From Myxococcales bacterium (GTDB taxonomy: Bacteria; Myxococcota_A; Polyangia; Palsa-1104; SHYY01): a stretch of 59,444 bases of DNA. Below, one piece after another: positions 50,116 to 58,390 of this stretch (its first letter is position 1; each line of letters starts with the position of its first letter). Where the stretch lies: NCBI GenBank assembly GCA_009692555.1, contig SHYY01000012.1, positions 1-59,444 of the forward strand, read 5' to 3'. Below the pieces are notes generated by a model that was given only the letters and a program-made list of their open reading frames with translations, did not search any database and was not told the DNA's origin. The position numbers and the translations under genes were made by a program.

Positions 50116-51506
50116 GGGCGAGCCCTTCGGCAGGGCTCAGGACAGGCCTGCTTGCGCGGGACGGTGACGACGGTCATCCGGTGGGCGTCGGCGAGGCCCG
50201 CCTGCACCGCCTTCTGGAGGGCGTCCGGGGTCACCGCGCGGTAGCGGGCGAAGTCGGTGGCGAGGTGATCGGGATCGTCGAGGTAGTGCTGGTAGAGCTG
50301 CAGGACGTCGCTCTTGCCGCCGAAGCCGCCGAGCTGCTCGAGCTGGCTGATCGCGTGGGCGAACAGGCCGTTCCGCGCGCGGTCGATCTCCTCCTTTTCC
50401 ACCTTCTGCCCCCGGAGCGCGTCGAGCTCGTCCGAGAGCGCGCGCTCGACCTCCTCGATCCGCCGGCCCGGCGCCGCGGTGGCGAAGCAGGTGAAGATCG
50501 AGCCGAGGGCGAGCGGCTGGCGATGGCAGTCCACGTCGGAGGCGACCTGCTTGCGGTGGACGAGCTGCTTGTAGAGGCGGCTCGAACGGCCGTGGCCAAG
50601 CAGCGACGCCGCGAGATCGAGCTCCGCGTCACCCGGGGTGAAGGCGGGCGCGGTCACCCAGCCGAAGGCGACCCGTGGCAGCGTCACCGCGTCCTCGATC
50701 ACCCGCCTTTGCGCCGCGAGCAGCGGTGGCGCCGCGGTGCGTAGCGGCTGCCGCTTGCCGCCCTTCAGCGGACCGAAGTAGCGGGCCACCAGGGCGCGCG
50801 CGGCGGCCGGATCGAAGTCGCCCGCCAGCACCAGCGTCGCGTTGGCAGGCGAGTAGAAGTCGCGATGGAAGCGGGCCACGTCGGCCACCGTGGCTCTGGC
50901 GAGATCCTCGTGCGAGCCGATCACGTTGCCGTGGTAGGGGTGGCTCTCCGGGAAGAGCAGCTGCACCAGCGCCTCCTCCGATGAGCCGTAGGGCGTCTCC
51001 TCCACCGACTGGCGGCGCTCGTTACGCACCACCTCGCGCTGGTTGTCGAGCTTGGCGCGGGTGAGCGTGGCGACGAGGAAGCCCATCCGATCCGACTCCA
51101 TCCACAGCCCGAGCTCGAGGCGGTTGGCGGGCAGGGTCTCGAAGTAGTTGGTGCGATCGAAGTCGGTGGTGCCGTTGTAGAGGGTGACCCCGTTCTGCTC
51201 GAGCAGCTTGATGTGCTGGTCGTCGCCGACGTGCTGCGAGCCCTGGAACATCATGTGTTCGAAGAGGTGGGCGAAGCCGGAGCGGCCGGCGGGCTCGTTG
51301 GCCGGGCTGGCGGCGTACCAGAGGTTCAGCGAGACCAGCGGCAGGCGGTGGTCCTCGGCGAGGAGCACGGTCAGGCCGTTCGCGAGGCGGTATTTCGTGT
51401 GCGGGATCTTCGGGTCGGGCGCCTGCGCGACGGCGCGGCCCGCGAGGCCGAGCGCCCCGAGGAGGATGGTCCACAGGGCGAGCCGGACGAAGGGGGCGCC
51501 CGGCAT
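50112..51506 (-). CDS. M16-family zinc peptidase (catalytic subunit)
   Basis: 464 residues with a signal peptide (LALWTILLGALGLAGRAVAQ). GRSGFAHLFEHMMFQGSQHV carries the HxxEH zinc site near residue 80, followed by a downstream Glu in ERRQSVEETPYGS. VAFGWVTAPAFTPGDAELDL starts the second domain. ATG 51506 overlaps the recR stop as TGATG. The last 13 residues (KQACPEPCRRARP) come from an intergenic-type repeat overlapping the 3' end, so the original C-terminus was probably shorter. Together with the next gene it should form an M16B heterodimer. Confidence 0.9.
   Translation of the reverse strand: MPGAPFVRLALWTILLGALGLAGRAVAQAPDPKIPHTKYRLANGLTVLLAEDHRLPLVSLNLWYAASPANEPAGRSGFAHLFEHMMFQGSQHVGDDQHIKLLEQNGVTLYNGTTDFDRTNYFETLPANRLELGLWMESDRMGFLVATLTRAKLDNQREVVRNERRQSVEETPYGSSEEALVQLLFPESHPYHGNVIGSHEDLARATVADVARFHRDFYSPANATLVLAGDFDPAAARALVARYFGPLKGGKRQPLRTAAPPLLAAQRRVIEDAVTLPRVAFGWVTAPAFTPGDAELDLAASLLGHGRSSRLYKQLVHRKQVASDVDCHRQPLALGSIFTCFATAAPGRRIEEVERALSDELDALRGQKVEKEEIDRARNGLFAHAISQLEQLGGFGGKSDVLQLYQHYLDDPDHLATDFARYRAVTPDALQKAVQAGLADAHRMTVVTVPRKQACPEPCRRARP
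50120..50147. repeat. interspersed hairpin repeat overlapping the M16 gene 3' end
   Basis: AGCCCT and AGGGCT pair around TCGGC and are followed by CAGGACAGGC. I recognise this as the widespread interspersed repeat that, when read through, gives peptides such as ACPEPxxRA. Here it supplies the last codons of the M16 peptidase just before its TGA. Confidence 0.6.
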
Positions 51507-52108
51507 CACATCTCGCGCCGGCCGTCGAGGGCGCGGCTGATCGTCACGCCGTCGGCGTACTCGAGCTCGCCCCCGATCGGCACGCCCGAGGCGATGCGCG
51601 TCACCCGCACGCCGAGGGGCTTGAGGATGCGCGCGAGGTAGAGCGCGGTGGCCTCCCCCTCGACGTTCGGGCTGGTGGCGAGGATCACCTCGCCGAACGC
51701 TGCGCCGTTCTGGCCGCCGATGCGGCCGAGCAGCTCGCGCACACGCAGGTCGTCGGGGCCGATCGCGTCGAGCGGCGAGAGCACGCCGTGCAGTACGTGG
51801 TAGTGGCCGCGGAAGCCGCCGGTGCGCTCGATCGCGATCAGATCGGTCGGGTGGGCCACCACGCACAGGATGGTGGCGTCGCGCCGCCCGTCGCTGCACA
51901 GCCCGCACGGGTCGCGCTCAGTGAGGTTCATGCAGGTCGAACAGAGGCGGATCTTCTCCTTGACGTCGATCAGCGCGGCGGCGAGGTCGCGCGCGTAGGC
52001 GTCGGGCGCGCGCAGGACGTGGAAGGCGAGCCGCGTGGCGGTCTTCTCGCCGATCCCGGGGAGCTTCCCAAGCTGCTGGATCAGCCGCGCGATCGGATCG
52101 GCCGCCAT
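51506..52108 (-). CDS. recR: RecR recombination mediator
   Basis: 200 residues: helix-hairpin-helix start (IQQLGKLPGIGEKTATRLAF), a four-cysteine zinc finger (CSTCMNLTERDPCGLC near 57-72), and a Toprim domain (ILCVVAHPTDLIAIERTGGF, VILATSPNVEGEATALYL). RecR with RecO/RecF loads RecA on gapped DNA. The start ATG 52108 is chosen because the frame upstream is low-complexity shadow sequence. The usual dnaX and YbaB genes are not upstream. Confidence 0.97.
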   Translation of the reverse strand: MAADPIARLIQQLGKLPGIGEKTATRLAFHVLRAPDAYARDLAAALIDVKEKIRLCSTCMNLTERDPCGLCSDGRRDATILCVVAHPTDLIAIERTGGFRGHYHVLHGVLSPLDAIGPDDLRVRELLGRIGGQNGAAFGEVILATSPNVEGEATALYLARILKPLGVRVTRIASGVPIGGELEYADGVTISRALDGRREM

Positions 52109-52172
52109 GGGCGGGATGACGGTACCGCGGGGGCGCGGCTTGTCAAAAGGTTTGTGGGTGGGTGCGGACGCT

Positions 52173-53630
52173 TCAGTACGGGTCCTGCGGCAGCTTTCCG
52201 ATCGACGATGGGGCGACCGGTGGCTCGACCCTCTTCGCAGGGGCCTCGGGGCGCTTCGCCTCCGGGGGTGCTCCGGGCTTCGATTCCTTCGCTGCCGCCG
52301 GACGGGCGGCGGGCGCGCTGGCGACGGGCGGCGATGCGCCGATCGTCTCCAGCTCCTGCTGCGGCTTCTCGACGGTGACCTCGATGCCCGGGGCGCCGAG
52401 ATGGACATCGACCGCGGTGCGCACGCCGAACTCACCGGGGAAGTAGACGCCGGGAGCGATCGAATAGGCGGTCCGCAAGAGCAGGACACGGTCGTCGTGC
52501 GTCTCGCGGTCGTCGAGGTCGGGCCCGTCGCCGTGGAGGTGCTCGCCGAGCGAGTGGCCGCCGGCATGGAGGCGCTGCCCGCCCGCCTTGGCCAGCGCCG
52601 GGCCCATCACCGCGTCCACCTCGAACCCGCGCACCGCGAGCCGCTTCTCCCGTCGCTCACGCAGGAGCGCAACCGCCTGATCGCGCGCGCTCCGGACCGC
52701 CACCCACGCCGCCTGCAGCCGCTCCGGCACGCGATCACCGACCACGCCGGTCCAGATCCCCTCGGCGTAGACCGCCCCCGGCACCGCCGCCTGGCGCGCC
52801 ACGATCGTCACCCGCACCACGTCGCCGGCGCGGATCTCGGCGCTCGACGCGGCGGTTGCGCGGTAGGTCGGATCGGCGGTGTGGACCCCGGCAGCGACGG
52901 CAGGCGGACTCTCGGTCTCGAGTCCGCGGGCCGCCAGTCCGTCGCTCAGCCGCTGCTGGAGGTCGTGCTCGGTGAGCCGCGTCCGCGCCTTGGCGGCCTC
53001 GGCGATCCGGCGGAACGCGTCGATCTTCAGGGCCTCGATCTGCCGGATCGCGAAGTAGTGCGCCGCGCGCTGCGGCTCGCTCCAGCGGGCGCGCGTGAGG
53101 GTCAGGAGATCGCCCGCCGGCACCGCCTGCACTCCCGCGGCGCGCACCCTCTCCATCACCCCCGCGTCGACCCGCGACAGCGACGGCACCGCGCCCCGCG
53201 GCGAGTAGTTCATCGCCACCCGCTTGCGCCCGCGAAGGAGGGCCCGCAGCGCGCCGTCGAGGTCGCCCCACGACGCGTAGGTCAGCTTCCCGCCGGGCAC
53301 GAGATCGAACGCCGCCGCCTCGGCCTGGAAGGCGAGGGTGATCGGTGGCCCCGCGGCCGGGATGAGCTGGAACCAGCGTCGCGACGGGGCGCCTTGCGGG
53401 TGCACGAGATCGAGCGCCGCCTCGTCCTGCGCACGCCAGTCGGTGAGCAGCCAGCCGTCGACCCGGTCAGCGATGATCTGGGCCTGCACCTCGTCGAGGC
53501 GCGTGTGGCCATCGCCGAGCAGCGCCGGCCCCCGCGGCGCATCCGGCGGCGGCCGCTGCGGGATCCCTGCCGGCGGGTGAGCGAGAACCGGGGCCGCGGC
53601 GAGGAGAGCAACGACGGAGAGCGCGCGCAT
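52173..53630 (-). CDS. exported M24 (creatinase/aminopeptidase P fold) homologue, probably inactive
   Basis: 485 residues from ATG 53630, which starts a signal peptide (MRALSVVALLAAAPVLAHPP); the frame extends 12 codons upstream. An N-terminal creatinase-like domain is followed by a pita-bread fold region: GDVVRVTIVARQAAVPGAVY, then AEGIWTGVVGD, HSLGEHLHGDGPDLDDRE, SIAPGVYFPGEFGVRTAVDV. The two Asp ligands expected in the ID-x-W...YD-x-TWT part appear as Thr/Ile and Glu, while the His and one Glu remain. The metal site is likely incomplete. A Pro/Ala/Lys-rich tail of ~70 residues ends the protein. Confidence 0.8.
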   Translation of the reverse strand: MRALSVVALLAAAPVLAHPPAGIPQRPPPDAPRGPALLGDGHTRLDEVQAQIIADRVDGWLLTDWRAQDEAALDLVHPQGAPSRRWFQLIPAAGPPITLAFQAEAAAFDLVPGGKLTYASWGDLDGALRALLRGRKRVAMNYSPRGAVPSLSRVDAGVMERVRAAGVQAVPAGDLLTLTRARWSEPQRAAHYFAIRQIEALKIDAFRRIAEAAKARTRLTEHDLQQRLSDGLAARGLETESPPAVAAGVHTADPTYRATAASSAEIRAGDVVRVTIVARQAAVPGAVYAEGIWTGVVGDRVPERLQAAWVAVRSARDQAVALLRERREKRLAVRGFEVDAVMGPALAKAGGQRLHAGGHSLGEHLHGDGPDLDDRETHDDRVLLLRTAYSIAPGVYFPGEFGVRTAVDVHLGAPGIEVTVEKPQQELETIGASPPVASAPAARPAAAKESKPGAPPEAKRPEAPAKRVEPPVAPSSIGKLPQDPY

Positions 53631-53675
53631 CGCGCGAAGGGTAACCGCGGGGAGCGCGCTTTCCAAGGTACGCGA

Positions 53676-54488
53676 TCAGGGTTCCCGCACCGGCGGTTGG
53701 GCGGCCGAGGGCAGCGGCAGCGTTGCCAGCGTCGCCAGCATCGCCGCGTGCAGCCTGCCATTCGAGGCCACCACCGCGCCGCGGTCGATCGCCAGCGCCT
53801 CCCCGGACCACCCGCTGACGGTGCCGCCCGCCTCGACCACCAGGAGCGCGCCCGCCGCCACGTCCCACGGCTTGAGCTTCATCTCCCAGAAGCCGTCGTA
53901 GGTCCCGCGCGCGACGAGGGCGAGGTCGAGCGCCGCCGACCCCAGCCGCCGGACGCCCTGCGCCCGCCGCTGAAAGGCGATGAACTGAGCGAAGTTGTTC
54001 TCGTCGCTGGTCTGGCGATCGGTCGGGAAGCCGGTGGCGAGCAGAGCCGCCGCGAGGTGGTCGCAGTCGCTGACGCGGATCGGCGCGCCGTTGCAGGTCG
54101 CCCCGTCGCCGCGGCGGGCGGCGAAGGTGAGCCCGAGGGCGGGCGCGTGGACGACGCCGACCTCCACCACGCCCGCCACCTCACGCGCGATCGAGACCGC
54201 AAAGAGCGGCAAGCCGTGCGCGAAGTTGGTCGTGCCATCGAGCGGATCGACCACCCAGCGCGCGCCGCTGGCCGTCCCCGACAGGCCGCTCTCCTCGGCC
54301 AGAATCCGGTCGCCCGGAAAGGCGGCCCGCAGGCGCGCCAAGATCAGCTCCTCGGCGCGCCGATCGTACTCGGTCACGAGGTCGAACGGGGAGCTCTTCA
54401 CCGTCGCTGCGTGGCGCCGGCCCTGGCCCTCCGCGAGCAGCGCGCCGGCCTCCCTGGCGATCGCGATCGCGGCGGCGAGCGGATCCAC
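53676..54488 (-). CDS. inositol monophosphatase family phosphatase
   Basis: 270 residues with all metal-site motifs: ILAEESG (Glu ligands), WVVDPLDGTTNFAHGLP (DPxDGTxNF) and KPWDVAAGALLVVEAGG. The family splits sugar or inositol phosphates, histidinol phosphate or PAP. SuhB, HisN and CysQ cannot be separated by eye here. No signal peptide; length typical. It lies 6 bases after the Mpl fusion gene. Confidence 0.9.
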   Translation of the reverse strand: MDPLAAAIAIAREAGALLAEGQGRRHAATVKSSPFDLVTEYDRRAEELILARLRAAFPGDRILAEESGLSGTASGARWVVDPLDGTTNFAHGLPLFAVSIAREVAGVVEVGVVHAPALGLTFAARRGDGATCNGAPIRVSDCDHLAAALLATGFPTDRQTSDENNFAQFIAFQRRAQGVRRLGSAALDLALVARGTYDGFWEMKLKPWDVAAGALLVVEAGGTVSGWSGEALAIDRGAVVASNGRLHAAMLATLATLPLPSAAQPPVREP

Positions 54489-54494
54489 CGGCGG

Positions 54495-56360
54495 CTATAG
54501 ATCGATCTTCATCAGGGCGCCGCGCGCGGTGCGGAACTGGCTCGAGGTGAGCATCGAGCGCGACAGCGCGGTGCGATCGCAGGTCTTGAAGCCGAACTTC
54601 TCGGCGAAGAAGTCGGTGGCATGTTCGGTTGTGAGGAACACGCCGCGGCAGCCGCGCTGGCGGGCTCGCTCGAGGGCCGCGTCGGCGAGCATCCAGCCGA
54701 GCCCCTCGCCGCGCCGCTCCGGGATCACCGCCAGCGCGCGCAGCAGCCCCGTCTCCTCGTAGAGCTCCATCGCCACGCACCCGATCACGTCCCCACCATC
54801 GCGCAGCACGAGCAGCTCGCCGAGGTGCGCCTCCATGTCCGGGTAGGGCAGGCTGACCCGCTCGAGCACCGCCTTGACCTTCGGCCCGTCGTCGCCCTGC
54901 GCCGCGGTCACCGCCAGGCCGAGCCGCTCCAGGATCCGATCGTGCACGCCGCCGAAGCCGCCCGACGACATCACCACCACCGTATCGCCCGGCGCCGCGC
55001 GCGCCGCGATCTGCTCGGCGATCTGCTCCACCGACGCGACGAAGCGCGCCGCGACGCCCCGCGAGCGCAGGTCGGCGGCGAGCTGCTCGGGGTCGAAGCG
55101 GTCGCCCTCGGGGGCCTTCTCCGGCGCGTTGACCGCGCCGATGATCACCTCGTCGACGGCGCCGAACGCCTCGGCGTAGTCCTTCTGGAAGAGGGCGCGA
55201 CGCGAGGTGGCGCTGCGCGGCTCGAACACCGCGAAGATGCGCCCGCCGCCGAAGCGCCCGCGGAGCCCGCCGAGAGTGTTCCGCACCGCCGTCGGATGGT
55301 GGGCGAAGTCGTCGACCACCGTGACACCCTGGGCGACGCCGCGCACCTCCTGCCGCCTGCGCACGCCGGCGAAGCGCCGCACGCCGCGCGCGATGTCCAC
55401 CGCCGGGACGCCGAGGTCGGCCACCGCCGCGATCACCGCCAGCGCGTTGCCGAGGTTGTAGGCGCCCGCCATCCCGGTCTCGAAGTCGCCGAAGCTCTCC
55501 CCGCGCCGCTCGACCTTGAACAGGGTGCGACCGCCGGGGCGCGTCCCGGTCGCGCGCGCCCGCCACTCCGATGGGGCGTCACCGAGGCTGTAGCGCTCCA
55601 CGCGGCAGCGCGCCCCGGCCGCGCACTCGAGCGCCCCGGGGTCGTCGGCGGAGACCACCAGCAGCCCCTCCTCGGGGATCAGCGCGACGAACTTGCGGAA
55701 CGACTCCTTGACCGCCTCGAGCGAGTCGAAGATATCGATGTGATCGAGCTCCACCGAGGTCAGGATCGCGGTGCGCGGGCGGTAGTGGAAGAACTTCGAT
55801 CCCTTGTCGAAGAACGCCGTGTCGTACTCGTCCCCCTCGACGACGAACGGCCCGCCCTCGGCCCCCGCGTGGAAGCTCTGCGGGAGCCCGAAGGGGACGC
55901 CGCCGATGAGGTAGCCCGGGTTCCTCCCCGCCTCGCTCAGCACCGACGCCGCGAGCGCCGAGGTGGTGGTCTTCCCGTGGGTGCCGGCGACCACCAGCGA
56001 GTGACTCTTCGCGAGGAAGTGCTCCTCCAGCACCGCCGGGAAGGAGGTGAGCTGGAGGCCGCGCGCCTGCGCCGCCAGCACCTCGACGTGATCGCGCCGG
56101 CAGACGTTGCCCACCACCACCGCGTCGGGCGCCCAGTCGAGGTTCTCGGGGCGGAAACCGTCGCACACCGGGATCTCCTGCGCGGCGAGCTGGGTCGACA
56201 TCGGCGGGTAGACATGCTCGTCGGAGCCGCGCACCTCGTGGCCAGCCTCCTTGAGCAGGCCGGCGAGGGAACCCATCCCGGTTCCGCAGACCCCGATCAG
56301 GTGGAGTTTCACGCGAGGGGTGGTATCAGCGCCCCCTTCGGGTGTCAATTCGATGCCCAT
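54495..56360 (-). CDS. mpl: Mpl (UDP-MurNAc:tripeptide ligase) fused to a GNAT acetyltransferase domain
   Basis: 621 residues. Residues ~17-480 are a Mpl/MurC-type ligase: LHLIGVCGTGMGSLAGLLKE, P loop VVAGTHGKTTTSALAA near 125, VELDHIDIFDSLEAV, VVDDFAHHPTAVRNTLGGLR and FEPRSATSRRALF. Mpl recycles the peptide stem of peptidoglycan onto UDP-MurNAc. From ~490 to the end there is a GNAT domain: LLVLRDGGDVIGCVAMELYE, LRALAVIPERRGEGLGWMLA (CoA loop) and FFAEKFGFKTCDR. The GNAT part resembles ArsN2/ArgA-like small acetyltransferases. Normal Mpl is ~450-460. Start could be ATG 56360 or GTG 56312; neither has a clear ribosome site. Confidence 0.88.
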   Translation of the reverse strand: MGIELTPEGGADTTPRVKLHLIGVCGTGMGSLAGLLKEAGHEVRGSDEHVYPPMSTQLAAQEIPVCDGFRPENLDWAPDAVVVGNVCRRDHVEVLAAQARGLQLTSFPAVLEEHFLAKSHSLVVAGTHGKTTTSALAASVLSEAGRNPGYLIGGVPFGLPQSFHAGAEGGPFVVEGDEYDTAFFDKGSKFFHYRPRTAILTSVELDHIDIFDSLEAVKESFRKFVALIPEEGLLVVSADDPGALECAAGARCRVERYSLGDAPSEWRARATGTRPGGRTLFKVERRGESFGDFETGMAGAYNLGNALAVIAAVADLGVPAVDIARGVRRFAGVRRRQEVRGVAQGVTVVDDFAHHPTAVRNTLGGLRGRFGGGRIFAVFEPRSATSRRALFQKDYAEAFGAVDEVIIGAVNAPEKAPEGDRFDPEQLAADLRSRGVAARFVASVEQIAEQIAARAAPGDTVVVMSSGGFGGVHDRILERLGLAVTAAQGDDGPKVKAVLERVSLPYPDMEAHLGELLVLRDGGDVIGCVAMELYEETGLLRALAVIPERRGEGLGWMLADAALERARQRGCRGVFLTTEHATDFFAEKFGFKTCDRTALSRSMLTSSQFRTARGALMKIDL

Positions 56361-56424
56361 TGACTAGAGCATCGACCAGTCTACCGCTCCCGTCGCCGGC
56401 CGGTCCCATTTCGCGCCCAGCTTC

Positions 56425-56440
56425 GGGGGGCTTGCCCCCC
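56425..56440. other. GC-rich hairpin in the divergent intergenic region
   Basis: GGGGGG and CCCCCC pair around CTTG, between the mpl start and the PilZ gene start (56361-56600). No T run follows, and neither flanking gene ends here, so it is not a terminator in the usual sense. The rest of this 240-base gap shows nothing I can name. Confidence 0.4.
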
Positions 56441-56600
56441 TATCGGTAGACTTGAGGGGAAGCTCGTCGGGCACAGGCCGCCAGCCTGCTTCCTCCTCGC
56501 GCCTCGCCGGGCACAAAATGGGCATCGGCGGGCTCGGTCCGGGTCAACTGCTCGACGCTCTACCATTGACTTCCGGGCGCCGGTTTCCGACGATCCCGCC

Positions 56601-56990
56601 ATGGCCCACCCGAAGCGAGACGGAGGCCGTCACTTCCGTGGTGTGGCGCGCCCCGGACGCCGCGCCGAGGTGCGCTACCGGTCCGTGGATGCCCACGGAA
56701 GTGGGCCCGAGCAGGTCGCCGAGACCCACAACATCGGCATCGGCGGCGCGTTCGTCGTCACCCCGGACCCCGAGCCGCCGGGGACGATCCTGGCGGTGGT
56801 GATCACGGTGCCGTTCTCGGGCCGCTCGATCTCCGTGCGCGGCGAGGTGCGCTGGATCGCCGACGGCGACGACGATCCGCTCCACGGGATGGGCGTGCGC
56901 TTCCTCGGGCTCCAGCCCGACGAGGTGCTCGCCCTCAACGACTACTTCGCGTCGCTGACCGAGACCCTCGACCACGACGGGGTGGACTGA
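56601..56990 (+). CDS. PilZ-domain protein
   Basis: 129 residues. RRAEVRYRSV gives the RxxxR-type loop and ETHNIGIGGAFVVTP the (D/N)-x-S/G-xx-G element, the two c-di-GMP-contacting motifs. Strands SISVRGEVRWIADG and LHGMGVRFLGL follow in the family order. Ser in the second motif is replaced by Gly, a variation common in myxobacterial PilZ proteins. It is coupled to the following histidine kinase by TGATG. Confidence 0.88.
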   Translation: MAHPKRDGGRHFRGVARPGRRAEVRYRSVDAHGSGPEQVAETHNIGIGGAFVVTPDPEPPGTILAVVITVPFSGRSISVRGEVRWIADGDDDPLHGMGVRFLGLQPDEVLALNDYFASLTETLDHDGVD

Positions 56991-58390
56991 TGCCCATGGC
57001 ACGCCCGATCCTGCTGGCGATCGAGGACGACCAGCCGATCGTCGAGCTGTTCGCCGCGCTCGCCGCGCCGATCGGGATGAAGCTGGTCTCCGCGGGCAGC
57101 GGGCGCGAGGCGCTGAACATGCTCCGCCACCTGCGCCCGGCGATCACCACCCTCGATCTGGTGCTCCCCGACATCGACGGCTTCGCGGTGCTGGAGCAGA
57201 TCCGCCAAAGGCGGGAGCTCGACGACATGCCGGTGATCGTGATCTCGGCGATCAGCGACAGCACGGCGGTCAAGGGCGCCTACGCCCTCGGCGCGTCGGA
57301 CTTCGTCTCCAAGCCATTCAACGTCGACCTGCTCGACGCCAAGCTGCGCGTCTTCTCGCGCATGCGGCGGCTGGCGGAGGAGGTGCGCGAGCGGGAGCGC
57401 TTCCTCGACGAGGTGATCGAGCACGTCTCGACCGGGCTCCTGGTGTGCGACGCGGACGGGAAGGTGCTGCGGGTGAACAGCGCCGGGGCGGCCCAGCTCG
57501 GGCTGCGCGATCCCTGGTCAGCGACGGGGCGGCTGCTCGCCGAGGTGGCGCCGGGGGCCGAGGCGTTCCTCAACGTCGAGCCGGGATCGACCCAGCGGCG
57601 GGCACTCATCCGCACCGCGGCCGGCGAGACCGCGCTCGGCTTCACCAGCACCGCGCTCGACGGTGGGGGCGTGGTGGTGGTGTTCCGCGAGCTGGCGGCG
57701 GCCGAGGTGGCGCGGCGCGAGGCCGAGGAGCGGGTGCGGCTGCAGGCCCTGGCGCGGGCGGCGCGCAGCTTCGCCCACGAGGTGCGAAATCCCGTCGCTG
57801 CGATCGCCGCGGCGGCGCAGGTGGTGGCGCGCGAGGAGGCCGATCCGGCGATGCGCAAGCGGCTGGCGCTGGCGGTGGAGGGGGAGGCGCGGCGGATCGC
57901 CGGGCTGGTGGTCGAGTACGTCGACCGGCAGACCCCGCCGCCGCCGACCGGCTCGGTCGATCTGCGGGCGCTGCTCGACGAGGTGATGGAGGTGAACCTC
58001 CTCGGCGCCGGGCCGCGCGGACGGGTGGTCCTGGAGTGCGCGCCGCAGCTCCCGAAGGTGCGCGGCGATCGAGCGCGCCTGAAGCAGGTGGTGCTCAACC
58101 TGCTCCTCAACGCCATCGCAGCGACGGAGCAGAGCGGGGCGATCCGCCTCGGCGCGGTGGGCGATGGCTCCGGCGCCGGGGTGATCTTCACCGTTCACGA
58201 CAGCGGGCACGGGATCAAGCCGGCCGATCTGCCGCGGATCTTCGAGGAGCTGTTCACCACCCGCGCCGGGGGCGACGGCCTTGGCCTGCCGATCGCGCGG
58301 CGGATCGTCGAGGAGCACGGCGGGCGCCTGGAGGTCGAGGCGGAGGCGGGGCGGCGCACGGTGTTCACCGTCTGGCTGCCGGCCGATTGA
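56990..58390 (+). CDS. receiver-PAS-histidine kinase
   Basis: 466 residues: an N-terminal receiver (IEDDQPIVELF; phospho-Asp ~56 in TTLDLVLPDIDGFAVLEQ; SKPF), a PAS-like domain (~128-235, LDEVIEHVSTGLLVCDADGK), a HisKA dimerisation helix with phospho-His ~262 in SFAHEVRNPVAAIAA, and the ATPase domain with N box LNLLLNAIAATE and G box GDGLGLPIARRIVEEHGG. No membrane helix, so it is a cytoplasmic kinase controlled by its own receiver. It starts in the PilZ stop and its stop overlaps the MOSC gene (TGATG). Confidence 0.92.
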   Translation: MPMARPILLAIEDDQPIVELFAALAAPIGMKLVSAGSGREALNMLRHLRPAITTLDLVLPDIDGFAVLEQIRQRRELDDMPVIVISAISDSTAVKGAYALGASDFVSKPFNVDLLDAKLRVFSRMRRLAEEVRERERFLDEVIEHVSTGLLVCDADGKVLRVNSAGAAQLGLRDPWSATGRLLAEVAPGAEAFLNVEPGSTQRRALIRTAAGETALGFTSTALDGGGVVVVFRELAAAEVARREAEERVRLQALARAARSFAHEVRNPVAAIAAAAQVVAREEADPAMRKRLALAVEGEARRIAGLVVEYVDRQTPPPPTGSVDLRALLDEVMEVNLLGAGPRGRVVLECAPQLPKVRGDRARLKQVVLNLLLNAIAATEQSGAIRLGAVGDGSGAGVIFTVHDSGHGIKPADLPRIFEELFTTRAGGDGLGLPIARRIVEEHGGRLEVEAEAGRRTVFTVWLPAD

